From assembly GCA_027422505.1 (NCBI GenBank), contig JAPQWV010000662.1, forward strand, positions 62,001 through 126,000: 64,000 nt of DNA. Direction: 5' to 3'. The position numbers and the translations under genes are program-made. The DNA comes from Craterostigma plantagineum. Its lineage: Eukaryota > Streptophyta > Magnoliopsida > Lamiales > Linderniaceae. Shown here piece by piece: positions 42,529 to 52,820 of this stretch (position 1 is the stretch's first letter; each line of letters starts with the position of its first letter). Below the pieces are notes generated by a model that worked only from the letters and a program-made list of their open reading frames with translations, was not told where the DNA came from and ran no database searches.

Positions 42529-42845
42529 GGATTCTGAGCTTCAAATTCGACTGTGAAGAAGAAGAAAAGGGAGAAAGCTTGATCGATTTGAGCCCGTGAA
42601 GTGAAAGGGGTTCTTTCTTATTTATTTTTCAAATTCTACAGTAAACCTCTGTGAAAGCTGTTCTTTCTTATTTACTTTTGTTTTTCAGATTCTACAGTAA
42701 ACGTCTGTGAAGAGTCTTTTACGCAAAGTAAGTAAGGGTACATTGGTCTTTTATCATTTAGGAGGCTATTTTTTTAACGTTGACTATGTTAAAGGCCATT
42801 TTTTAAATAATCCCCCATATAATTATTGCCTATACGGCTATCCCT

Positions 42846-43663
42846 GGCTTTTTAAATTAAATAATGCAATTTTAATCAAAATTTAATAAAATGGGGTAGT
42901 TTCGTCCGGAATTAATAAAATAGGGCAAAACGCGTCCATTAGTCGCGACGACACGACTAATAGGCGCGACGATGACGTCGCACGAATCAATAAGGGCATT
43001 TTTATTTTTACTTAGCATCGCCCCCATTAGGGGCGACGATGAATTTTCTTTTATTTTTTTATTTTTAACTTATTTATATTTATTATTTATAAAATCCATC
43101 AAATTATAAAATCATCGTTATTTCATGTGATGTACATAATTAAAATCAATAAACGCATCTAATTTATTTTTATTTTGCGACGATTAAAATGATATGCATT
43201 CTCATATTTTTCGATAATTAAAAATATTATTTCTATTTTTTATTATTAAAAAATACTTAAGTTGGATTAAATTTAAAAAAAATTAAATATTTTGATTATC
43301 GAAAAATATAAGATATGCATATCATTTTAATCGTTGCAAAACAAACAATAAATTAGAAGCATTTATTGATTTTTATTATGTAAATCAAATGAAATAACGA
43401 TGATGTTATGATTAGGTGGATTTTATAAATAATAAATAAGTTTTTTTTAAAAAAGAGAAAAATAAGCATCGCCCCTAATGGGGGCGACGCATGTAAAATA
43501 AATAAAAAAAGGGCTCTTGTATGTGCCACGTCATCGTCGCGGCTTTTAACGGTCGCGACGTCACTTTTAATGACCCCGTTTTGTCCTATTTTATTAATTT
43601 CGGACGAACTAATCACATTTTATTAAATTTTGATTAAAATTGCATTATTTTATTTAAAAAGCC
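42846..43663. mobile_element. Mutator-type foldback MITE (818 bp)
   Basis: The left end GGCTTTTTAAATTAAATAAT and the right end are inverted copies, and similarity continues almost to the centre, so each arm is about 400 bp. GCTATCCCT flanks both ends (42837-42845 and 43664-43672), an exact 9-bp target duplication. The interior has CG-rich blocks such as GTCGCGACG and GGGGGCGACG near both ends. No coding sequence is present. Confidence 0.9.
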
Positions 43664-43784
43664 GCTATCCCTTCATTCCCCTTCCATAATTTTCCGTTGA
43701 TAATAAATATAGATAAATTTTAAGCTTTTTAATTAGGCAAATCGACATATAAATCCCCATACCCCAAATTATCCATCAACTAAC

Positions 43785-44113
43785 CCGATGAAATTGTTTG
43801 TCCCACTTTCCGTATCCCACTCTGTGTCCCAAAATACAAAATTTAAAAAGTAATGATTCTTACTGATACAGAAAATGTAAGATACGGATATTATTTGATC
43901 ATCATAACATAACGAATACATTGGTGATGTTTATATGTTTTTATCATATATATCACATAAAATAATAGTGATTTTATGATTTGGAGAATTGTGGAATAAA
44001 AAGAATTTAAAAATAGTAAGAAAATCTGCTAGCCCCTAGATTAAAAATTCGATGGCTGTGATTAAATGGGACAGAAAGTGGGATATAAAAAGTGGGACAA
44101 ACGATTTCATCCG
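43785..44113. mobile_element. 329-bp MITE inserted in the terminal repeat of the large MULE
   Basis: The ends are CCGATGAAATTGTTTGTCCC and its imperfect inverse at 44113, with inverted similarity over about 35 bp (GTTTGTCCCACTTT...TATCCCACT). ATCAACTAAC occurs at 43775-43784 and 44114-44123 as an exact 10-bp duplication, pointing to a Mutator-like mechanism. Removing it restores the host element's terminal repeat. No coding sequence is present. Confidence 0.9.
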
Positions 44114-44384
44114 ATCAACTAACTCCCCCTTCCAATTCATTTATCATCAAACTCCCCATTTCAAACTTTTAATCACATAATGGGCAATTTTAGCCTTATA
44201 AAAACAACAATTTACCAAAAAACCATTGAACACCCAAACCCTTCTCTTTTTCACTTTCATTCACAGTGAACGATCGAAATAAGAACAGGGAATGATAGAA
44301 CGGGCGGAGAACGATAGGACAAGGCAGAGAACGATAGAACGAGGCAGAGAACGAGATAGACAACGAGATGAGACAGAGAGAGCA

Positions 44385-44820
44385 AGTTTCGACTGTAAGT
44401 TTGCATTTTTTTAATTTTTGATTTTTTGGGATTTTGGAGTTAAGGTGGTGCTTGGGGCTTCGATAGGTGCATTTCTTTGAGGATTCTATGTCGGGCAATG
44501 CTAATTTCTGTGATTAGTACTTGAATTTGGGGTTTAGGGCTAAAATTAGAGTTTTATTTTTGGTTGTTTCGATTTGGTGTTTTGATATCTTTAAATTATG
44601 GTATCAGACAGAGAACGAGCGAACATGCTAGCTTTCATTTTCCAATACCTCTGTTAAATGAGAGAGAGCAAGCAAGTTTCGACTGTAATTACATTTTTTT
44701 TTTATTTTTTGATTTCTTTGGCATTTGGGGTTAATGTAGAGCTTAGTGCTTCGATAGGTGCATTTCTTCAATGATTTCATGCCGGACAATGTTAATTTCG
44801 TTGATTAGTGCTCGAGCGAG
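44385..44820 (+). repeat. Duplicated block of about 145 bp in the large MULE
   Basis: 44385-44520 and 44660-44815 share GAGAGCAAG...TTTCGACTGTAA, then CTTCGATAGGTGCATTTCTT and TTGATTAGTGCT-like sequence, with an offset of about 280 bp. A TATAAAA box near 44195 precedes them and each copy has a GTAA after TTTCGACT that could be a splice donor. Confidence 0.7.
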
Positions 44821-44970
44821 TTTGTTCATTGGCACTGCAAACATAGTTTAATTTTTTGTTGGTATCGTATATTAATTGAATTGGTACTGTTTGTTCATGT
44901 TTTTTGGTACTGCATTACATAATTAATGGTACGGTAAATTCATTATTTATTTATGTGGACGAGGGAGTAG

Positions 44971-45162
44971 AATCCGAAGGGCGTGGATTGCGGCGTACAT
45001 GTTGCAATGTCCATGGATAAATACATCATCGGACCTACAGATTTGAAAGGTATCTTGACGATGTTGAAGTCGAAGCATATCGTCTCCATGTCTTCCTCAA
45101 TCCTTAGAGATCCTAGTGGGTTTATATTCCACTTGTTTGTATGCTATTATCTATATGTGTAA
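44971..45162 (+). pseudogene. Ulp1/C48-type cysteine protease fragment
   Basis: A 63-codon frame reads NPKGVDCGVHVAMSMDKYII, then GPTDLKGILTMLKSKHIVSM. The D-C-G-V block followed by M-x-x-D-K-Y is the typical region of Ulp1/SENP-family (C48) SUMO proteases, with the catalytic Cys codon at 44989-44991. It starts right after an in-frame TAG that forms an AG acceptor-like end, and it stops at 45162. His and Asp of the triad, which lie upstream in the family, were not found. Ulp1-like genes carried by Mutator-like elements are known in plants (Kaonashi-type). Only a fragment remains. Confidence 0.5.
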
Positions 45163-45289
45163 GATTTTAGACTTGTTGAGACTGATATGTTGTTCTGAGG
45201 TTGAGGTTCTGTGAACCTGTTCTTAGACATTTTTTATGTGTCTAAGGTTGAGGATCTGCTTGATGTATGCTCCAATTATTTTGATAATA

Positions 45290-48200
45290 CATGAAAAATG
45301 CTTGTAGTACCAATATACATATATTTGTAGTACCTATATATAGATGTCGTGGTACCATATCATAACCTAGTGTAGTAGCATGAGTAGGTTACTTGTAGTA
45401 TCTTTTCCGTACAACGTTTTTAACTATCGAAATTCCTACCATAATTTGTAGTACAATATACATATATTTGTATTACCAATATATAGATGTTTGGGGGTAC
45501 CATATCATAAGCTAGTATCGTACCGTGAGTAGATTACTTGTAATATCTTTTCCGTACCACGTTTTAATTATCGACAATGCGTAGATTATTGTGCAAATAA
45601 GGCATGCGAACTTCCAAAATACGGCACATATAAAATTAAACACACGGTAAATATAAACACCAACTTTCAATCGATAAAAAATTTTGACTATGTAGTAAGA
45701 TCTTCTAACTAGTATCATATTAAGTTGAAAGAAAGTTGGGGTTTCAACGTAATAATCCCTAATTCTAAATATTAATCCACCAATGTTGATACCAAATCAT
45801 CAGTAAAGTATTTATAACTATGGTAACATAGTCACAGACCAAAATTAATTCGGACGGTGTCGCAAAATTCCTACACAAATATGTAGTACCAACATGCATA
45901 TGTTTGTAGTACCAATATATAGATGTTTGTGGTACCATATCGTAAGCTAGTCTACTACCATACGTAGGTTACTTGTAGCATCTTTCCGTACCATGTGTAA
46001 CTAACGAGACTCCTACCCTAATAATGCTTGTAGTACCAATATACAGATATTTGCAGTACCAATATACAGATGTTCGTAGTACCATAACATATGCTGGTGT
46101 AGTACCATGCGTAGGTAACTTGTAGTATCATTTTCGTACCACGTTTTTAATTATCGAAAACACGTAGATTATTGTACAAATAAGGCATGCTAACTTCCAA
46201 CATACGTCACATAATAGAATTAAACACATGGTAATATAAAATATAGACACTGACTTTCAATCGACCAAAAATCTTACTATGTAGTAAGATGTTGTTGCTA
46301 TTATCATAATAAGTAGAAAAGAAAGTTGGATTTTCAATGTAATAATCCCTAATTTTAAATATTAACCCACCAAGATTGATACCAAATCATCAGTAAAGTA
46401 CTTATAACTATGGTAACATAATCACAGACCAAAAATAATTCGGATGGCGACAAAAAATTCCTATCCAGATAAGTAGTACCAACATACATATGTTTTTAGT
46501 ACCAACATATGTATGCTTGTGGTACCATATCGTAAGCTAGTGTAATACCATACATACGTTACTTGTAGTATCTTTCCGTACCATGTGTAACGATCGAGAC
46601 TCCTACCAATATACATATGTTTGTAGTACCTATATGTAGATGTTCCTTGTACCATATAATAAGATAATGTAGTACCATATGCATGTTACTTGTAGTATCT
46701 TCCCGTACCATGTGTTTTAACTATCGAAACTCCTCATGTAACTTGTAGTACCAATATCCATATATTTGTGGTACCAATATATAGATGTTTGTGGAACCAT
46801 ATAATAAGCTAGTGTAGTACCATGTGTTGGTTACTTGTAGTATCTTTTTCCGTATTACGTTTTTAATTATCGAAAGCGCGTGGATTATTGTGCAATAAGG
46901 CATGTCAACTTCCAAAATACGGCACATAATAAAATTAAACACACGATAACATAAAATATAGACACTAACTTTCGATCGATCATCAATACTATGTAGTAAA
47001 ATGTTCTTCTAGTATCGTAATAAGTAAAAAAAAGTTCGGGTTTCAACTTAATAATCCCTAATTCTAATATTGACCCACCAGTATTGATATCAAATCATCA
47101 GTACAGTATTTACAACTATGTAACATAGTCACGTACCAAAAATAATTCGACGGCATCGAAAAATTCCTACCCAAATAAGTAGTATCAACATACATATGTT
47201 TGTAGCCAACATGTATATGTTTGTGGTACAGTATCGTAAGCTAATGTAGTACTGGTTACTTGTAGTATCTTTCCGTACCATGTGTAACTATCGAGACTCC
47301 TACCCTAAAAACGCTTGTAGTACAAATATACAAATGTTTGTAGTACCAATATACAGATATTCATAGTACCATAACCGTTTGTAGTACCAATGTACATATA
47401 TTTGTGGTACCTATACATAGATGTTCGTTTGTACCATATAATAAGATAATGTAGTACCATATGCATGTTACTTGTAGTATCTTCCCGTACCATGTGTTTT
47501 AACTATCGAAACTCCTCCCGTAACTTGTACTACCAATATACATTTATTTTTTGTACCAATATACAGATTTTTGTGGTATCATGTACTAAGCTAGTGTAGT
47601 ACCATGAGTTAGTTACTTGTAGTAACCTTTTTCGTATTACGTTTTTAATTATCGAAAGCGCGTGGATTATTGCGCAAATAAGGCATGTCAAGTTCCAAAA
47701 TACGGCACATAATAAAATTTAACACACGGTAACATAAAATATAGCTTTCGATCGATCAAACATCATTACTATGTAGTAAAATGTTCTTTCTAGTATCGTA
47801 AGTAAAAAAGTTAGGGTTTCAACCTAATAATCCCTAATTCTAATATTAACCCACCAGTATTGATATCAAATCATCAGTACAGTATTTACAACTATTGTAA
47901 CATAGTCACGGACCAAAAATAATTCGTACGGCATCGAAAAATTTATACCCAAATTTGTAGTACCATACACATGTGTTTGTACTACCAATAAATAGATATT
48001 TGTGGTATCATATCGTTAGCTAGTGTAGTACCATATGCAGGTTACTTGTAGTATCTTTCCGTACCATGTGCTTTAACTATCGAAACTCCTACTGTAAGTT
48101 CTAGTACCAATATACATATGTTTGTATTACATATATATAGATGTTCGTGGTACCATATCATAAACTAGTGTAGTACCATGAGTCGGTTACTTGAAGTATC

Positions 48201-48780
48201 TTCCCTTGTTTTAACTATCGAAACTCCTACCGTAACTTGTAGTACCAATATACATATATTTGTGGTACCATTTTATAGATGTTTGTTATACCATATTTAA
48301 GCTGGTGTAGTACCTTGTGTAGGTAACTTGCAGTATCTTTTTTCGTACCATGTTTTTAATCATCGAAAGCGCGTAGATTATGGTGCAAATAAGGCATGTC
48401 AACTTCCAAAATACGGCACATAATAAAATTAAACACACGGTAACATAAAATATAGACACTAACTTTCGATCGATCAAAAATCGTTACTATGTAGTAAGTT
48501 GTTCTTACTAGTATCGTAATAATCCCTAATTCTAATATTAACCGATCAATATTGGTATCAAATCATCAGTAAAGTATTTACAACTATGGTAACATAGTCA
48601 TGGACCAAATATAATTCGGACGGCGTCCAAAAATCCGTACCCAAAAAGTAGTACGAATGCACATGTGTTTGTAGTACCAATAGACAGATTTTAGTGGTAC
48701 CATATCGTAAGCTAGTGTAGTACCATATGCAGGTTACTTGTAGTATCTTTCTGTACCAAGTGTTTATTCATCAAACAATA
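45290..48780. repeat. Macrosatellite array of five units, about 600-780 bp each
   Basis: The anchor TTTTAATTATCGA recurs near 45562, 46143, 46861, 47643 and, diverged, 48353. Each is followed by TGCAAATAAGGCATG, TACGGCACATA and an AATCCCTAATTCTAA block. Within units, short sub-repeats built on GTAGTACCAATATACATAT and TTGTGGTACCATAT recur many times, and their copy number explains unit-length variation. No real gene is seen; frames within are short and composition-driven. Confidence 0.85.
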
Positions 48781-49706
48781 GTATATATTATCATCCACCA
48801 AAAATGTTACTATCAAACATATCGACAATATTAATATCATTTAACCACCAACATCGTAATAAAGAACATATCGACGTAAGAATGTGTGCTAACCTATCGG
48901 CAACATATCGAGAAAAGAATGTACCAGAACCTATCGTTTCATCCACCAATGACATTTGTAGACAACATAGCTTTGTATAATAAGACATGTAAAACGACAA
49001 ATAATTACCATATGATATTGCTAGAAAGCTTCAAATTGTACTTTCATACAAGAAATGCGGATACTGTAATTCAACATACTTTGATACTGCATATAATAAC
49101 CAATAAATTACCCAAATTTTATCCAAATACTAACCTCCCTCGACACCCACAGTATGCTAATCATAGAAAACATGAGGAAAATTCAACTTTTAACAGCTCG
49201 ACATCCAAATCGCAACACCCACAGCTCGATACTCAAATCGCGATACCCACAACTCAATACCAAATTTAGGTCAATGCCACTGCCCAAAACATTCATAATA
49301 CACCTCAACGGAGTGTTCTCTAACTCAAATTTGTTCGATCGAGGTCACGGATTTGAAAGAGGTAACCCACAGTGAAAAAAACAGCAAAAACCTATCTCAA
49401 CTCACCTAGATCGAGAAGCCCACGGTAGATAAGGGCAAGCTCGAAGCTTTCCAGCGGGTGCAGGGGATCTTCCGTTGCCAGCGAGAGCTTTACCAGGTGG
49501 ACATGGGGGCTGAAATATAAAAGTTACGTGGGTGATGTTTTGGAGAAGAAAGAGAGAAGAAAGATAAATAATAGAGGGGCAAAATCGTCCATGAAGAGTT
49601 ATCTGTATGATTGTTTTGATTTAGGGAGTTTACTAAAAAATAATATGGAATAGGGAGTTAGTTGATAGAAAATAAGAGAAAATGAGGATTTAGTTGATGT
49701 TGCCCC
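48781..49706. other. Right-hand non-repetitive part of the large MULE
   Basis: No convincing gene is seen. Around 49400-49500 there is GC-richer sequence that could be an exon on minus, with a GTGAGT donor-like end near 49410, but the only ATG there is followed by a stop within a few codons. A duplicated ACATCCAAATCGCAACACCC-like block lies at 49200-49260. Confidence 0.4.
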
Positions 49707-49715
49707 TTTTAATTT

Positions 49716-50824
49716 AAATAAGGGGATTTTAGAGAGAAAAGTACCTAGTGACATATTTATCTTATGAATCAGTACCCGCATGATTCATTTTGTAAATAAG
49801 GACTCCCACTAGGCAGTAATTTAGTTTTAACTCCCTTGCATATTTTATTAAAATAAAACTTTTCCAAATTTCCATTAATTTGGCCACTTTGGGCGCCACG
49901 CCACTAAACACGAATTATCAGTGAGGCAAATGCAATCAACTTCACTGTTATCCAACACTAGTCTTTGTTTACCATCTTCTCTCATATATCACAGAGGATC
50001 AATTAGCTTCCCCAACTTGAGCTGACCGTCGAGGAGGGAGTTGCAGACCGCCGTCTCTGCCTATATTCCGGCGAAGATGTACTGCCGGAGTCTTTATTCC
50101 CGGCCAACGAAGAAGAATCTAATAGCTTGGAAAATAGACAAAGCAAATTGGAATTAGATCTTTCCTCACAAGGCAATGATGATAGAGCTGTATATGGTAG
50201 GGCTCGAATTAATCACACCAACCAAAATGCCACCCAATTCGTGGCACAACCATCGCAACGGCAACAATGGCGTTTCAGGTACAACCACCACAGTTGCCAC
50301 ATGGATGACGGCGGTAATGACCAATGACTTATCACCTGCACCGACTTATACTTTCATGCGTGCTTCAGGCGAATGGATCTTCTTTCTATTCATTGTCTTA
50401 TTTTTTGTTTTATCTTTATAAATTTTGAATTTTGTTAGCCCGAATTCCGTATTGGAGGTTGGAAGTGTTATTTTCTTTGGGATTTTTAGTAATTATCTTG
50501 ATAGCAATGAGAGCTACGTTAACACACTAAAGTAGAACTGGAGAAGTTCTTCCTTGGAAATTTGTTTTGGTAATTATCTTGATAGCAATGAGAGCTACGT
50601 TAATAAAGGCATGGATAATGTTGCTATACTTCTTTTAGGGTGTGTCCTTTCTATCAACAACTAAAATTTGAGTTCTTACGCTACTGGTATTCTTGTTTTG
50701 AGGGTCTTGGTTCGGTTTCGGTTTCTTGGGTTGATTTTAACTTTCTTATTGGAGTTTCTGACACACACGATCATAGGACTAGAATGGTCGCTTTCCTGAA
50801 AACATTTTACATTTTGAGACTTAT
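49716..50824 (+). other. Unassigned region with a possible orphan exon
   Basis: After an AG acceptor-like end near 50007, a plus frame of about 105 codons is open to 50327: it includes VADRRLCLYSGEDVLPESLF and LENRQSKLELDLSSQGNDD, then a Gln/Asn-rich tail. Its composition looks protein-like but I do not recognise it. Further right an 81-bp spaced direct repeat (TAATTATCTTGATAGCAATG at 50490 and 50571) occurs. The rest up to 50824 shows nothing I can name. Confidence 0.35.
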
Positions 50825-50836
50825 TTAATTAAGCAC

Positions 50837-50848
50837 AAAGGGGGAGAA
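50837..50848 (+). other. Polypurine tract before LTR copy D
   Basis: AAAGGGGGAGAA precedes TGTAGAATATC. Together with the upstream AAGCAC it matches the 3' end of the element at 10436-10454, so element-internal sequence lies left of this LTR. Confidence 0.7.
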
Positions 50849-51105
50849 TGTAGAATATCATTTGTAATTGTGCTTTGATTTAATTAGCTGTATTCGTAAA
50901 TTGGGGATTTTATTGTATTTGTCCTTAGTTTAGGACTTATTTGTTATTTATACCAAGTTTGTTTGGTATAAATACATTTGTAAACATTGAGCTAATAGAG
51001 AAGATTATAGAATTTGATCCGAAAGGCTTGCAATTCAATTTCTAAGGAGAGAAACAACAAATATCTTCTCTCACTACTCGAGATTCTCTCTAAGCTCTCC
51101 AAGAA
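50849..51105 (+). repeat. SIRE-like copia LTR (copy D), 3' truncated
   Basis: It begins TGTAGAATATC and shares the TCCTTAGTTTAGGACTTA block, the TATACCAAGTTTGTTTGGTA hairpin and the GATCCGAAAGGCTTGCAA block with the other three LTRs. Similarity to copy C stops near 51105 (AAGCTCTCC), and sequence matching the region just upstream of gag follows. The last ~100 bp of the LTR, the primer site and the leader are therefore gone. Confidence 0.8.
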
Positions 51106-51171
51106 GCACATCACATCAGTTCAAGACATGAAAACAACAAACGAAGATCCTACATCAACTCGGAAAAAGAC

Positions 51172-51765
51172 ATGGATGCTTATTCACTAGGAAATGATAA
51201 CCGTCTTCCAATTCTAAAGAGAGGCGAATATACAGTCTGGAGAAGCCGATTTCTAAATTTTATAGAGCTAAAGGAACAGTCAGAATACCTTCTCTCATCA
51301 ATTGAGCAAGGTCCAGCTCAGTTCTGGGGAGATGTTCCCGGGGACAACACTGCTAACCCTCCAATTCCTGCTTCTAGGCGACTGAAAGAGCCTGGGGAAT
51401 ACACTGCGGAGAAAAAAGTGAGAGCAAAAGCTGTTCTAATAGCCAAGAACACGCTTATGCAAGGAATTCCAAATGATATCTATCAACAGATTGATAGTAT
51501 TCCAACCGCGAAGGGAATGTGGGATGAGCTGCACAAGATGATGCAACGAACAGAAGTCGGTATCAAAGCCAAGAAGGCCAATATTCTCACAACCTATGAT
51601 TCATTCAGAGCTAAACCAGAGGAGTGCTTACATGATCTTTACCAGCGATATCTCACCCTTCTAAACGAGATGAGGAAAATCGTAATCTCTAAGACAAACA
51701 TGGAAACCAACATCAGATTTCTTTCCTCTCTACCCTCAGAATGGAAGAAGATATCCACTCAGATC
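51172..51765 (+). pseudogene. Gag of the third SIRE-like copy, N-terminal part
   Basis: ATG at 51172 opens MDAYSLGNDNRLPILKRGEY, followed by the capsid-like region TVWRSRFLNFIELKEQSEYL, IAKNTLMQGIPNDIYQQID and MRKIVISKTNMETNIRFLSS, ending in PSEWKKISTQI. This 198-codon stretch has no internal stop. It is cut at 51765 by a hAT element; the continuation RQNKDLEELDIHAMFDNLAQ is in frame at 52821 once one copy of the 8-bp duplication is discounted. Gag would form the particle shell. It is intact here except for the insertion. Confidence 0.85.
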
Positions 51766-52056
51766 TAGGGGTGAAAACGAGCCGAGCCGAGACCGAACAT
51801 GCCCCAGCTCGAGCTCGGCTCGATAAAATATAAACGGGCTCGAGCTCGGCTCGAGCTCGATCAAACATCTAAAGTGAAGGCTCGAGCTCGGCTCGGCAAA
51901 TTATCGAGCTGCTCGAGCTCGGCTCGAGATGCTCGAATCCAAATTAATCAAACCTTGTAGCCGAGCTCGGCACGAGCTCGATTAATCTACTAAATTAATT
52001 TTTTTTCTGAAAAGAAATAGAGAACAAAAATACAACACTCAAGCACAAATTCATCC

Positions 52057-52131
52057 GCAGTTGAAGGGAAGAGTTGTATAGTTGCTGATCAAAGTGGATC
52101 TGGTAAAACTTTGGCATATCTTGCACCCCTA
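52057..52131 (+). pseudogene. Captured exon fragment of a DEAD-box RNA helicase
   Basis: The frame reads AVEGKSCIVADQSGSGKTLA then YLAPL. It contains the Walker A/motif I of DEAD-box RNA helicases in the form Q-S-G-S-G-K-T (GSGKT at 52096-52110), as in the plant RH22/RH50-type group. It is bounded on the left by CCGCAG, an acceptor-like end, and similarity ends after APL, where the frame runs on to a stop around 52180. None of the other helicase motifs is present, so no activity is possible. Capture by the hAT element is the simplest explanation. Confidence 0.75.
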
Positions 52132-52332
52132 TCCGTAGTGTTCCATTCTTTTCACCAACACAACCTCAGGCCTCGGAACAGATGATTCTCCCATTGCAAA
52201 TATCTTGAACGTGCGTGGGGCTGAAATAAAACAGATTTTTAGCAAGATTTAAAAAAAAATCAGTACAAAAATGCAAGAATACCAAAACGAAATTACCAGG
52301 CGAAGAAGTCTGTTTCATGTATTATAAAATTA

Positions 52333-52362
52333 CCAGGCGGATATATATATATATATATATAT
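52333..52362. repeat. AT dinucleotide microsatellite inside the hAT element
   Basis: An uninterrupted run of AT/TA dinucleotides. Confidence 0.9.
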
Positions 52363-52820
52363 GTAGATATATATAAATATAGTCAAATAGATGCGCAGAG
52401 TACCTTATAAAATTCGTGAGGTTGCTCTCAGATGGCTTGATGTTCTGTGTTCCCCCTTATTCTCAGCCGACGCTCAGGAACGATTCTTATGGTGGAGTGG
52501 AGTGCGATGAAGTGCGATGGTATAGACAGAGTGCGGCTGGCTGTTGGGGTGAAAATAGAATATTAAATCCATGGTTTTCTCTATGGGTATTTTGGTCTTT
52601 TATCTATGATATAATAATAAAAATAGTAATATAAAAAAAATAAATATGGGCTCGATAAGCTCGACGAGCTATCCAGCCCACTATAATCAACTCGAGCTCG
52701 GCACGACTGGTTATCGAGCCGGCTCGAGCTCGGCTCGAGCTCGATTTTGACCGAGCTCGAGCCGAGCTTTGACCGAGCTGCTCGCGAGCAGCTTGGCTCG
52801 TTTTCACCCCTACTCAGATC

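Larger units (their letters stand above)
40559..42813. mobile_element. Mutator-like element with a GC-rich core (2255 bp)
   Basis: The ends are imperfect inverted repeats: left GGATCTTTTAAAAAAATGGC; right, inverted, GGATTATTTAAAAAATGGCC. Similarity extends to an inner TTAAAAAAATAGC block on both sides. CCCATATAAT flanks both ends (40549-40558 and 42814-42823), a 10-bp duplication compatible with Mutator-like transposition. The interior has TATA-bearing, leader-like sequence on plus (TATATATAAAAG near 40722), GC-rich tandem repeats, and a two-exon frame on minus. No transposase was recognised. This is a Pack-MULE-like structure. Confidence 0.8.
43736..49706. mobile_element. Large Mutator-like element with a Ulp1-like fragment and macrosatellite (about 6 kb)
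   Basis: The left terminal sequence (43736-43784, continuing after a MITE at 44124-44190) and the right terminal sequence (about 49615-49706) are imperfect inverted copies: both contain ATCAACTAACTCCC, AAACTCCC and AAATCC in the same order. Flanks are TTTTAATTA (43727-43735) and TTTTAATTT (49707-49715), an 8-of-9 match. The interior holds a leader-like region with TATA, a duplicated block, a C48-protease-like fragment and a tandem array. No MURA transposase was found. Confidence 0.65.
51766..52812. mobile_element. hAT-type non-autonomous element with captured helicase exon (1047 bp)
   Basis: Perfect 18-bp terminal inverted repeats TAGGGGTGAAAACGAGCC are flanked by CTCAGATC on both sides (51758-51765 and 52813-52820). 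An 8-bp duplication plus TAGGGGTG ends are diagnostic of hAT. Subterminal regions are packed with GAGCTCGGCTCGAGCTCG-type repeats. The interior contains a DEAD-box helicase fragment, an (AT)n run near 52335-52362, and other unique sequence. There is no hAT transposase. Confidence 0.95.
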
